This document shows, one piece after another, positions 1 through 5,761 of a stretch of 10,144 nucleotides of DNA (its first letter is position 1; each line of letters begins with the position of its first letter). The notes below the pieces were generated by a model. The model was not told where the DNA came from. It was given only the letters and a program-made list of their open reading frames with translations, and ran no database searches. Origin of the DNA: Methanomassiliicoccaceae archaeon (GTDB taxonomy: Archaea > Thermoplasmatota > Thermoplasmata > Methanomassiliicoccales > Methanomethylophilaceae); assembly GCA_009778265.1 (NCBI GenBank), contig WRKA01000161.1, forward strand, positions 1-10,144, read 5' to 3'. The translations under genes and the position numbers were made by a program.

Positions 1-25
1 ATATGCTACTACATATATTAATTCA

Positions 26-403
26 TCACGGAGAAATATCCGACACGTACATCAAAGGATAATCTAATTCCTCGAGATATCTCATTTCTGCGGTCACAAT
101 TGTATCTTTTATCCTTATTTTGACAACGGCATCGATCATTTCGCCTCTCAAGGAAACATAATCGTACGCATCCTTTCTTTCTCCTCTTCTTATCTCTATT
201 CTGACCTCGGCGGATACAACGAACGGCTGCACCATTATTGAACGTTCGATCGCTTTCTCCAGCGCGGGGATGTTGGACGTGTCCGCCGGAGTTCCCACGA
301 ACTGGTGATATATCGTTCCCATCTTTATTCCCGCTTCGAATACGGCGCGTTCACGTTCCGAGCATCTGAACATCTCTTCCGCTTTTCTGTCCCTGGAACT
401 CAT
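26..403 (-). CDS. mptD: Archaeal dihydroneopterin aldolase MptD
   Basis: This gene probably makes 6-hydroxymethyl-7,8-dihydropterin and glycolaldehyde from 7,8-dihydroneopterin, a cytosolic step toward methanopterin/folate-type C1 carriers in archaea. The 125-residue product shows the family signature FRCSERERAVFEAGIK followed by YHQFVGTP. E23, H33, Q59 and Y109 sit at a constant offset of two from E25, H35, Q61 and Y111, the residues I recall as functionally important in the M. jannaschii enzyme (MJ1585). The open frame extends 18 codons further upstream to 457, but I choose the ATG at 401-403: a TATA-like box at 428-436 lies about 26-30 bp upstream of it, as for a leaderless mRNA, and a start at 457 would lie upstream of that box. 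It ends in TGA. The gene is divergent from nadA. Confidence 0.88.
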   Translation of the reverse strand: MSSRDRKAEEMFRCSERERAVFEAGIKMGTIYHQFVGTPADTSNIPALEKAIERSIMVQPFVVSAEVRIEIRRGERKDAYDYVSLRGEMIDAVVKIRIKDTIVTAEMRYLEELDYPLMYVSDISP

Positions 404-427
404 CGTGACCGCGAACGCGAAGGAACG

Positions 428-436
428 GTTTAAAGT
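428..436 (-). promoter_or_regulatory. TATA box of mptD
   Basis: On the minus strand the sequence reads ACTTTAAAC. Its centre is about 28 bp upstream of the ATG at 403, the spacing expected between an archaeal TATA box and its start site, so the transcript would be leaderless. No Shine-Dalgarno precedes the ATG. The box also argues against the longer reading frame start at 457. Confidence 0.55.
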
Positions 437-455
437 TAGCCGTCGGATGGTTCGC

Positions 456-468
456 AATATTTTTTAAC
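456..468 (+). promoter_or_regulatory. TATA box of nadA
   Basis: The sequence AATATTTTTTAAC is centred about 27 bp upstream of the ATG at 490, which fits a leaderless nadA transcript. It lies only about 20 bp from the opposing mptD box, so the two promoters are back to back and could interfere with each other or share a regulator. Confidence 0.55.
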
Positions 469-489
469 GTTGGCAACTTGGCAGGAACG

Positions 490-1392
490 ATGGCGTCGCT
501 CAAAGATGATATCGTTCGGCTGAAAAGAGAAAGGAATGCGGTCATTCTCGCACACAATTACTGTCTGCCGGAGGTACAGGACATTGCCGACCACGTCGGC
601 GATTCGTTGGGACTTTCTATAACCGCATCAAAGGCGGACGCCGGCGTGATAGTGTTCTGCGGTGTGACGTTCATGGCCGAATCCGCTAAGATACTGTGTC
701 CCGGGAAGAAAGTTATAGTTCCCGAACCTTACGCGGCGTGCCCGATGGCATCCATGTGTTCCGCCGAGCAGATAAAGGATGCGAAAGGATGCCACGGGGA
801 TGCGTGCGTTGTCGGTTATGTGAACACAACGGCATCCGCGAAAGCGGAGATGGACATATGCTGCACATCGTCGAATGCCGTGAACGTAGTAAGATCGATG
901 AAAGAGAAAGAGGTGATATTCGTCCCTGACGCTAATCTAGGTTCTTACGTGGCATCAGAGGTACCGGAGAAGGACATGGTGCTGTGGAACGGTTACTGCC
1001 CCGTACATCAGTCGATAACGGAACAGAACATCGCCGATCTGAAAGAGGAACATCCCGGCGCGGTCGTGATCGCACATCCGGAATGCAGACCGGAGGTGCT
1101 GAACATAGCCGATCATGTGGGTTCCACCGAAAAGATGATCGATTTTGTAAAAGGATCGGAATCAAAGGAATTCATCGTTGCGACGGAGAAAGGAATGAAA
1201 CACCGCCTTGAGAAAGAAGGTCCCGGGAATAATTACTATTTCGTGGATCATGCGCTGTGTTCGGTGATGAAGATGACCTCGCTCCAGTCCGTCGCGAGAG
1301 CGCTTAAAGAGATGGATCGGGAAGTGATCCTTGACAACGATATACTGGAAAGGGCGAAAGGACCGCTCAGAAAGATGATAGAGCTCAAATAA
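490..1392 (+). CDS. nadA: Quinolinate synthase NadA
   Basis: NadA condenses iminoaspartate with dihydroxyacetone phosphate to give quinolinate in de novo NAD synthesis, using an oxygen-sensitive [4Fe-4S] cluster in the cytosol. The product has about 300 residues, the usual size of the compact archaeal/Thermotoga type. Visible motifs include ILAHNYCLPEVQDIADHVGDS near the N-terminus, the first cluster cysteine in VFCGVTFMAESAKIL, the second in NGYCPVHQSI, and the third in HALCSVMKM. The fold's internal threefold repeat shows in the motifs IADHVGD, VVIAHPECRPEV and FIVATEKGM. The frame could open at a TTG at 478, but the ATG at 490 is preferred because a TATA box lies about 27 bp upstream. No nadB, aspartate dehydrogenase or nadC lies in the window. 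Identification is firm; the start is fairly firm. Confidence 0.95.
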   Translation: MASLKDDIVRLKRERNAVILAHNYCLPEVQDIADHVGDSLGLSITASKADAGVIVFCGVTFMAESAKILCPGKKVIVPEPYAACPMASMCSAEQIKDAKGCHGDACVVGYVNTTASAKAEMDICCTSSNAVNVVRSMKEKEVIFVPDANLGSYVASEVPEKDMVLWNGYCPVHQSITEQNIADLKEEHPGAVVIAHPECRPEVLNIADHVGSTEKMIDFVKGSESKEFIVATEKGMKHRLEKEGPGNNYYFVDHALCSVMKMTSLQSVARALKEMDREVILDNDILERAKGPLRKMIELK

Positions 1393-1424
1393 CCATTCTC
1401 ATATCACGAGAAGGAGAAGGCCGG

Positions 1425-1472
1425 ATGAAGATCACTTATCCGCTGATATATGATGAGCCCTATGAGTGCTGA
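1425..1472 (+). CDS. Possible 15-codon ORF after nadA
   Basis: An ATG at 1425 opens a 15-residue frame (MKITYPLIYDEPYEC) ending in TGA. An AGGAG Shine-Dalgarno-like sequence at 1412-1416 precedes it with a spacing of 8 bases. It follows nadA by 32 bp on the same strand, so it could be read from the nadA transcript. I recognise no family. It may be a real small peptide, the stump of a gene cut when the convergent rhuM gene arrived at 1480, or chance. Coding status is uncertain. Confidence 0.2.
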   Translation: MKITYPLIYDEPYEC

Positions 1473-1479
1473 CGGCCTC

Positions 1480-2571
1480 TCATATGTCACCGTCATCTTT
1501 TTTCTCGCTGTCCTCAGACGGCATAAGATCTTTCACGTCTTTTTCGAGCGAGAGCATCCTGTCGAAATCATTCGCGAACGATCTGTCCTGTATCATACGG
1601 TATTTATCGAATTCGCTTTCGGCGAATGACCTTGCTATAGCATGAGAAACGCGCCCCTTGTCATTCAGGATCTCATGTTCGTTGAACTGCAGAAAACTGT
1701 CCAGGCGTTCGGCCCAGTCCTGCATCGTCATCGGTATGCGGCGTCTCGCCTGGTATTCCGCATGATCAAGATACATTGTGACGATCATCTCCAGCGCCGA
1801 AAGTTCATCTAATTCCAGATAATTTTTTGCGATCGAAACGTCATATCTCTGAATCTTACCGTCCGGGAATTTCGCCCATGACGTAAGTCCCATGTGCGGT
1901 CTTTCGGAATCGGCACGTTCCATTATCACTTCCGCGGCCGTGTGTCCGTGGATCGCCCAGTGGAGTTTGTTCTGCACGGTCGCGAAGAAATTCTGCGTCG
2001 TCCCCGAGGTCAGATCATAATCGAGCGCGGTGGCGTATATGTCCGTTATCTTCTGATAGAATCTCCGTTCCGAGATGCGTATCTCGCGTATCTCTTCCAG
2101 CAACTCGTCAAAATATTTTTCTGTCAGGACACTGCCGCCGTTGATAAGCCGATCCTTATCCATCACCCATCCTTTTATCGTATATTCTTTGACTATCCGG
2201 TTCGCCCATTTCCTGAAGCGTACCGCACGTTCGTTGTTCACCTTGAAACCGACGGCTATTATCATTTGCAGACTGTAATGAATAACGTTCCTATTGACCT
2301 CCCTATCGCCTTCAGTTTGAACTATTAAGAAATTCTTAATAGTTGCTCCCTCAGTCAATTCTCCGTCTGAAAAGATTTTTTTGATGTGCTGATTGATATT
2401 TGCAACATCCACATCGTAGAGTGTCGCCATCATCTTCTGTGTGAGCCAAATATTCTCATTCTCATAACGCATCTCGAGACTCTGCGGGTCGTCGCCGGTC
2501 GCGGCCACAAATGTAAGATATTCCGCCGCCGAACTGCGGACGGTCACTTCTTTCTTTTCTTTTTTAGCCAT
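1480..2571 (-). CDS. rhuM: RhuM-family protein, intact
   Basis: This is a full-length (363-residue) member of the RhuM family, named after a Salmonella pathogenicity-island gene; its biochemical function is not established, and members are common in accessory and phage-linked regions. Residues about 38-68 (ENIWLTQKMMATLYDVDVAN and onward) form the conserved winged-helix-like region, followed by GELTEGATIKNFLIVQTEG, the HYSLQMIIAVGF motif (98-109) and RFRKWANRIVKEYTIKGWVM. The C-terminal half carries the family blocks TQNFFATVQNKLHWAIHGHT (192-211), MGLTSW and DVSIAKNYLELDEL (244-257). The tail is very acidic and lysine-rich. It starts 24 bp after hjc ends and has a strong AGGTGAT Shine-Dalgarno, so it is probably cotranscribed with hjc. 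It converges with nadA. It differs clearly from the broken RhuM pieces at 3241-4305, so it is not their simple parent. Confidence 0.9.
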   Translation of the reverse strand: MAKKEKKEVTVRSSAAEYLTFVAATGDDPQSLEMRYENENIWLTQKMMATLYDVDVANINQHIKKIFSDGELTEGATIKNFLIVQTEGDREVNRNVIHYSLQMIIAVGFKVNNERAVRFRKWANRIVKEYTIKGWVMDKDRLINGGSVLTEKYFDELLEEIREIRISERRFYQKITDIYATALDYDLTSGTTQNFFATVQNKLHWAIHGHTAAEVIMERADSERPHMGLTSWAKFPDGKIQRYDVSIAKNYLELDELSALEMIVTMYLDHAEYQARRRIPMTMQDWAERLDSFLQFNEHEILNDKGRVSHAIARSFAESEFDKYRMIQDRSFANDFDRMLSLEKDVKDLMPSEDSEKKDDGDI

Positions 2572-2574
2572 TGG

Positions 2575-2581
2575 ATCACCT
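2575..2581 (-). promoter_or_regulatory. Shine-Dalgarno of rhuM
   Basis: The minus strand reads AGGTGAT three bases before the ATG, matching the archaeal anti-Shine-Dalgarno in the GGTGAT register. It fixes the rhuM start at 2571 and, unlike the leaderless genes around it, marks rhuM as an internal gene of a transcript that begins at hjc. Confidence 0.6.
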
Positions 2582-2595
2582 GTGATCTTTCCGCG

Positions 2596-3123
2596 TCATT
2601 CTATCATCGCGCCGAGATAGTCGATGAACTTACTTAATTTCATTCCGTCCTCCCACCTCATTATGAAATTGCCGTGGGAGTTCGTCTCGATCACAGGTAC
2701 CGTCCTCTGTACCAGTCCCATCCTTCCTTTCAGGCCGCGGTCGAGCGGTAACGCGAAGATCCTCCACGGATCGCCGCGGAATCCCTTCAGACGGAACGCG
2801 TAGATCGGTATGAGCGAAGAACGCTGGCATTCTTCGATCATATTCTCCGCCTGTTCCGTCAGTCTTTGATTCCTGCTGAACCTCAGCGTATCCTCGGCGG
2901 AGCTTTTCACCTCTATCGGAAAAGAGAAGTCCCATCTCATCGCAACAAGATCGACGCCGAGCGAACCCGCCGCCCGAATGACGACGAAGGGGTTCTCCGC
3001 AACGGACAGATACGCTTTCTTTTCTGCGTCATCACAGGTCTTCATCATCGTTCTCAATGTTTTCTCATCGCCCGCGAGAAGATATTTCAACTCGCGTTCA
3101 TAACGGTCGCCGGCTGCTGCCAT
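2596..3123 (-). CDS. hjc: Hjc-like Holliday junction resolvase
   Basis: The product is probably an archaeal Holliday junction resolvase of the PD-(D/E)XK nuclease fold, cutting four-way DNA junctions during recombination and repair. With the start chosen here it has 175 residues. The catalytic pattern is present in order: E9 in DRYERELKYLL, R50 and D58 in FVVIRAAGSLGVDLVAMR, and E71-x-K73 in FPIEVKSS. Then follow a helix rich in Q and E and the core ending GDPWRIFALP. About 30 extra residues separate the first helix from the RAAGS strand, compared with short Hjc proteins. The open frame reaches 3225, but a TATA box at 3143-3152 falls inside that extension and about 25 bp before the ATG at 3123, so the short leaderless form is preferred. 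A related PD-(D/E)XK endonuclease of another role cannot be excluded. Confidence 0.72.
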   Translation of the reverse strand: MAAAGDRYERELKYLLAGDEKTLRTMMKTCDDAEKKAYLSVAENPFVVIRAAGSLGVDLVAMRWDFSFPIEVKSSAEDTLRFSRNQRLTEQAENMIEECQRSSLIPIYAFRLKGFRGDPWRIFALPLDRGLKGRMGLVQRTVPVIETNSHGNFIMRWEDGMKLSKFIDYLGAMIE

Positions 3124-3142
3124 ATTATCAAAATGGAGGAAC

Positions 3143-3152
3143 ATATTTAAAA
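3143..3152 (-). promoter_or_regulatory. TATA box of the hjc-rhuM unit
   Basis: On the minus strand the sequence reads CTTTTAAATA, with its centre about 25 bp upstream of the ATG at 3123. This fits a leaderless hjc transcript and separates the unit from the broken RhuM fragments upstream. Confidence 0.55.
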
Positions 3153-3240
3153 GGCTGAAGGGGGGAGGTAACCGAAAGTACTCCCGGAAAAGCGGTTCCT
3201 CTCGGGGCGGAGATACGGCATCCAATGGATTAGATATCCT

Positions 3241-3503
3241 TCAGTAACTGTAACCCACGGAAATTATGACGTCGAGATCATAATATCTTGTGAGATGTCC
3301 CTTACTGTCGGGGGGCAGTAGTAAAGAATTCCTTTACAACTGAATCCGATCCGAGCTCACCTTCTTTGAAGGCGTTATTGATGCGCATCCCTGCGTTCTG
3401 TTTCGTGGATCGGAACAATTCCGCCATCTGTCCCTGTGTAAGTCAAACCGTCTTGTCTTCCATCCGGTTTTAACGTCTCATCAGGCTCATACAGCACAAT
3501 TTC
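3241..3503 (-). pseudogene. Broken RhuM fragment 4 (N-terminal)
   Basis: Translated from 3503 downward, this stretch gives EIVLYEPDETLK, the usual RhuM opening, then shifts frame to MEDKTV-stop-LTQGQMAELFRSTKQN, INNAFKEGEL and VVKEFFTTAP, then shifts again to KGHLTRYYDLDVIISVGYSY and a TGA at 3241-3243. The in-frame TGA at 3443-3445 replaces the tryptophan that family members carry in VWLTQ. Everything C-terminal of the VGY motif is gone. At least two frameshifts and one nonsense codon make it non-functional. It is closest to fragment 2, with which it shares a 145-bp imperfect direct repeat. Confidence 0.75.
3286..3430 (-). repeat. Imperfect direct repeat, copy 1
   Basis: This 145-bp stretch matches 3929-4072 with one indel and roughly three quarters identity by eye; the best block begins tcttgtgagatgtccctta against tcttgtaagatgtccctta. 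It encodes the helix-turn-helix to HLTR region of fragment 4. Confidence 0.7.
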
Positions 3504-3515
3504 CCCTCTTCTTTC

Positions 3516-3906
3516 TTATGAAAATGTGCTTTTTCCGTATTTTTCTGTTGCTTCCGATGCCCATTCACGGAACGATGTCCCGGTCTGAGACCTTACCCGG
3601 TGACCGACCGCAGCTATCGCGTTCAGATTGTAATACTGTGTCGGCCTCCGGTTACTTAATTCGGAAATTCCGAATTTATTCACGACCCCCATTTCCTCGA
3701 GTTCGCCCTCGGTCCGAACTGTTGCAAATCTTGCAACAGTTGCCGGTGTGTTGAACTCTTCTTCGAAGACATTGGTCAAGTGTCAGCCGAACAGTTCCGT
3801 TCTCCGGATGAACGTCCAGTTTCAGCGTGTCATCTGGCCGGTATTGTGCGATTTTGCTTTCCTTCTTTTCCTGATACTGTACTGCGGCGTAATCCTTTCC
3901 TTTCAT
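3516..3906 (-). pseudogene. Broken RhuM fragment 3, chimeric
   Basis: From 3906 one frame gives MKGKDYAAVQYQEKKESK and then YRPDDTLKLDVHPENGTVRL, a normal RhuM start. Near 3775 the frame changes and the helix-turn-helix core (the QMAxLF region) is missing; reading resumes as TNVFEEEFNTPATVARFATV, then ELEEMGVVNKFGISELSNRR, YYNLNAIAAVGHRVRSQTG and FREWASEATEKYGK, ending at a TAA. Two alternative versions of the same family segment (FNTPATVARFATVRTEG and GELEEMGVVNKFGISEL) occur one after the other, so the piece looks like a fusion of two RhuM subtypes at the shared EGEL motif. The C-terminal domain is absent. Confidence 0.72.
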
Positions 3907-3926
3907 AGAACGTTCCCACGTATTCA

Positions 3927-4080
3927 GATCTTGTAAGATGTCCCTTACCGCCGGGGGCAGTATTCAAGGATTCCTTGAGTACTGAATTCGGTTCGAGTTC
4001 ACCTTCTCTGAAAGCGTTGTTGATATGCAGGCTGATGTTTTGAAAGCTTGTTCGGAACAGTTTCGTCATCTGGCATTTCT
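3927..4080 (-). pseudogene. Broken RhuM fragment 2
   Basis: The minus-strand frame gives KCQMTKLFRTSFQNISLHIN, then NAFREGELEPNSVLKESLNT and KGHLTR, the helix-turn-helix and linker of a RhuM protein. It then runs straight into sequence that belongs to the start of fragment 3 (SEYVGTFYERKG). Its own N-terminus, the YNLD motif and the whole C-terminal part are missing. It abuts fragment 1 exactly where that one stops, so the two pieces look joined by deletion or recombination. Confidence 0.72.
3929..4072 (-). repeat. Imperfect direct repeat, copy 2
   Basis: This is the 144-bp partner of 3286-3430, in the same orientation and about 640 bp away, covering the same region of RhuM fragment 2. The divergence is typical of old gene paralogues rather than of a recent duplication. 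Confidence 0.7.
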
Positions 4081-4305
4081 CTATGATTTTACTCTGTTGT
4101 CGACAGAATCGATCACATCTAAACTGTATGTTTTCACCGGTCTGTCGTAACCGGAAATGTGCAAAAAATGCACATTGCTTTCTTCGTCGAGTTCCTCTTT
4201 CGCGAATATGTTCCTGATATGTTTTGTTATGACCGTTCTCTCCCTTTCGAAAAGCGTTACCATCTGTGATTGTGTAAGCAAAACGGTTCCGTTCACGGGA
4301 ACATC
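4081..4305 (-). pseudogene. Broken RhuM fragment 1, next to aspS
   Basis: From about 4305 the minus-strand frame reads SDVPVNGTVLLTQSQMVTLF, then RTVITKHIRNIF, ELDEESNVHFLHISGYDRPV and YSLDVIDSVDNRVKS, ending in TAG at 4081-4083. This is the RTVITKHI subtype of the RhuM N-terminal domain, clearly different from fragments 2 and 4. Homology begins about 20 bp after the aspS stop codon, with no start region of its own, and ends right after the conserved RVKS. It could be translated from the GTG at 4296, but as about 71 residues of a 340-residue family it is almost surely a remnant. Confidence 0.72.
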
Positions 4306-4324
4306 CGAAACCGCTCCTAAGGGA

Positions 4325-5629
4325 TCACGGGGACAGACGGTTCAGGTCCCGGGGGAACAGTATCGCTTCGCGGACGTTCGGAAGGTCCAGCATCTTCACG
4401 AGGAAACGTTCGATGCCTATCCCCCATCCTCCGTGCGGAGGCATCCCGTATCTGAAAGCGTCAGTGTAAAAGGTGAAACTTTCCGGGTCGAGACCTTTCT
4501 TTGCGATCCTTTCCACCAATCTCTCATAACGGTGCTCTCTCTGTCCGCCGGACGATATCTCCTGACCTTTGTAATCGAGATCGAACGAGAACGAGTACGG
4601 GGTACCTTCCTTCTCCATGATATAGAATGGTTTCTCGCATTCCGGGTATTCCGAGATCCAATAGAGATCGTATCCCTTTTCCGACATTATGTCTCCTATT
4701 AACTTCTCGCCTTCGGTACCCAGGTCATCCCCTTCCTTCAGGTCCATTCCGGCGGACGACAGCATTCCGAGGCATTCGGAGTACGTGAGGACCGGATACG
4801 GTATATCAGGAACATTTATCTCTTTGCCGAGCAGCGCCAGCTGCTCCTTCCCTTTATCCTTCAATCCTTTCAGTATGTGGTGGATGACCTTTTCGATCAT
4901 GTTCATCACATCGTTCTGCGACGATATCCACGACATCTCCCCGTCGAACGAGATGAATTCCGTTACGTGACGGACGGTGTTCGAATGTTCCGCACGGAAT
5001 GCCGGTCCCACTTCGTATATACGGTCGAGGCCGGTCGACATCAGCATCTGTTTGTATAACTGCGGGGATTGCGCCAGATACGCAGGCCTTCCGAAATAAT
5101 CCAGTCTGAACAGCGTGGCACCCCCTTCCGCACCGGATTCCACAAGTTTAGGGGTGAACACCTGAGAGAATCCGTTCTCTTTCATGGCTTCGCTCAGAAG
5201 TTCCAGCATCATCGATTTTAATTCAAAGACCGCACGTATCTCCGGTTTTCGAAGATCCATGAACCTGTTGTTCAGTCTTGTGTCCATCTCCACATTCACT
5301 TTATCGATCACGCCCATCGGCAGAGGTACCGCGGCGGGGGAATACAATTCGAAAGAGGACGGAATGATCTCAAGGCCTAATTCCGTCTGACCGCTCTCTT
5401 TCACGTCACCGGTCACCGATACAACGGATTCTCTTGACAGTGAGGTAAGACCGCTGAAAAGCGCCGGTTCTATCTTCTTCTTAGGGAGCGTTATCTGTAC
5501 CGTACCGTAACGGTCCCTCAGTATAACGAACGATATCCCGCCCAAATTCCTTATATCCTGCACCCATCCGTTCATTGTGACCGTTGTGTCGTTCACAGAA
5601 ATTGTCCTCGAGTCTCTTAAGACGCTCAT
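4325..5629 (-). CDS. aspS: Aspartyl-tRNA synthetase, archaeal type
   Basis: AspRS charges tRNA-Asp with aspartate in the cytosol. The 434-residue length is normal for the archaeal class IIb enzyme, without the bacterial insertion domain. An OB-fold anticodon-binding domain occupies residues about 1-105. Motif 1 is near 122-140 (RFMDLRKPEIRAVFEL), motif 2 near 209-230 (PAFRAEHSNTVRHVTEFISF), and motif 3 near 400-412 (GGWGIGIERFLVK), ending LFPRDLNRLSP. Residues Q24 and E83 align, from memory, with the His and Pro that mark non-discriminating archaeal enzymes able to charge tRNA-Asn; both are absent here, so a discriminating enzyme is more likely, though this is inference. A TATA box at 5659-5668 puts the transcript start about 7 bp before the ATG. 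The stop is TGA, immediately followed by RhuM debris. Confidence 0.96.
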   Translation of the reverse strand: MSVLRDSRTISVNDTTVTMNGWVQDIRNLGGISFVILRDRYGTVQITLPKKKIEPALFSGLTSLSRESVVSVTGDVKESGQTELGLEIIPSSFELYSPAAVPLPMGVIDKVNVEMDTRLNNRFMDLRKPEIRAVFELKSMMLELLSEAMKENGFSQVFTPKLVESGAEGGATLFRLDYFGRPAYLAQSPQLYKQMLMSTGLDRIYEVGPAFRAEHSNTVRHVTEFISFDGEMSWISSQNDVMNMIEKVIHHILKGLKDKGKEQLALLGKEINVPDIPYPVLTYSECLGMLSSAGMDLKEGDDLGTEGEKLIGDIMSEKGYDLYWISEYPECEKPFYIMEKEGTPYSFSFDLDYKGQEISSGGQREHRYERLVERIAKKGLDPESFTFYTDAFRYGMPPHGGWGIGIERFLVKMLDLPNVREAILFPRDLNRLSP

Positions 5630-5658
5630 GTTAACGTTCTACTGCAAATGCGGATGAA

Positions 5659-5668
5659 GATAAATAAC
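5659..5668 (-). promoter_or_regulatory. TATA box of aspS
   Basis: The minus strand reads GTTATTTATC, centred about 34 bp upstream of the ATG, which would give a leader of only 5-8 bases. A second AT-rich block, TTTAATATAT on the plus strand at 5681-5690, could serve either this gene or the divergent one; the sequence alone does not decide. Confidence 0.45.
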
Positions 5669-5710
5669 TGACGTGTCCGCTTTAATATATGATGTCACGG
5701 GGGACAGAAC

Positions 5711-5719
5711 TTATTTTAA
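5711..5719 (+). promoter_or_regulatory. TATA box of the FBP aldolase/phosphatase-tpiA operon
   Basis: TTATTTTAA lies about 26 bp before a likely start near 5741, giving a leader of about 20 bases with room for the Shine-Dalgarno at 5747-5754. The alternative box at 5681-5690 would give a leader of about 50 bases. Confidence 0.4.
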
Positions 5720-5746
5720 CTATCGCGCGCTAATTAGGGAAACGGG

Positions 5747-5754
5747 AAAGGTGG
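5747..5754 (+). promoter_or_regulatory. Shine-Dalgarno of FBP aldolase/phosphatase
   Basis: AAAGGTGG sits seven bases before the ATG at 5762 and fixes that start. This gene therefore appears to use a leadered, Shine-Dalgarno-dependent mRNA, in contrast to the leaderless neighbours. Confidence 0.5.
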
Positions 5755-5761
5755 AAATGCC

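Noticed and set aside
478..489. TTG start for nadA, four codons upstream
   Set aside because: The ATG at 490 has the expected TATA spacing for a leaderless transcript, and a TTG at 478 would sit only about 16 bp from the box.
1894..2328. Plus-strand open frame of 144 codons
   Set aside because: It lies wholly antisense to rhuM, whose minus-strand product matches its family from end to end; the plus-strand product resembles no family I recognise.
3241..4305. RhuM fragments as an insertion sequence or integron
   Set aside because: No transposase, integrase, terminal inverted repeats or target-site duplication could be found; the repeated sequences are explained by gene homology.
4157..4702. 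Plus-strand open frame of 181 codons
   Set aside because: It runs antisense across RhuM fragment 1 and the 3' end of aspS, both supported by motifs; the product is low-complexity serine-rich antisense translation.
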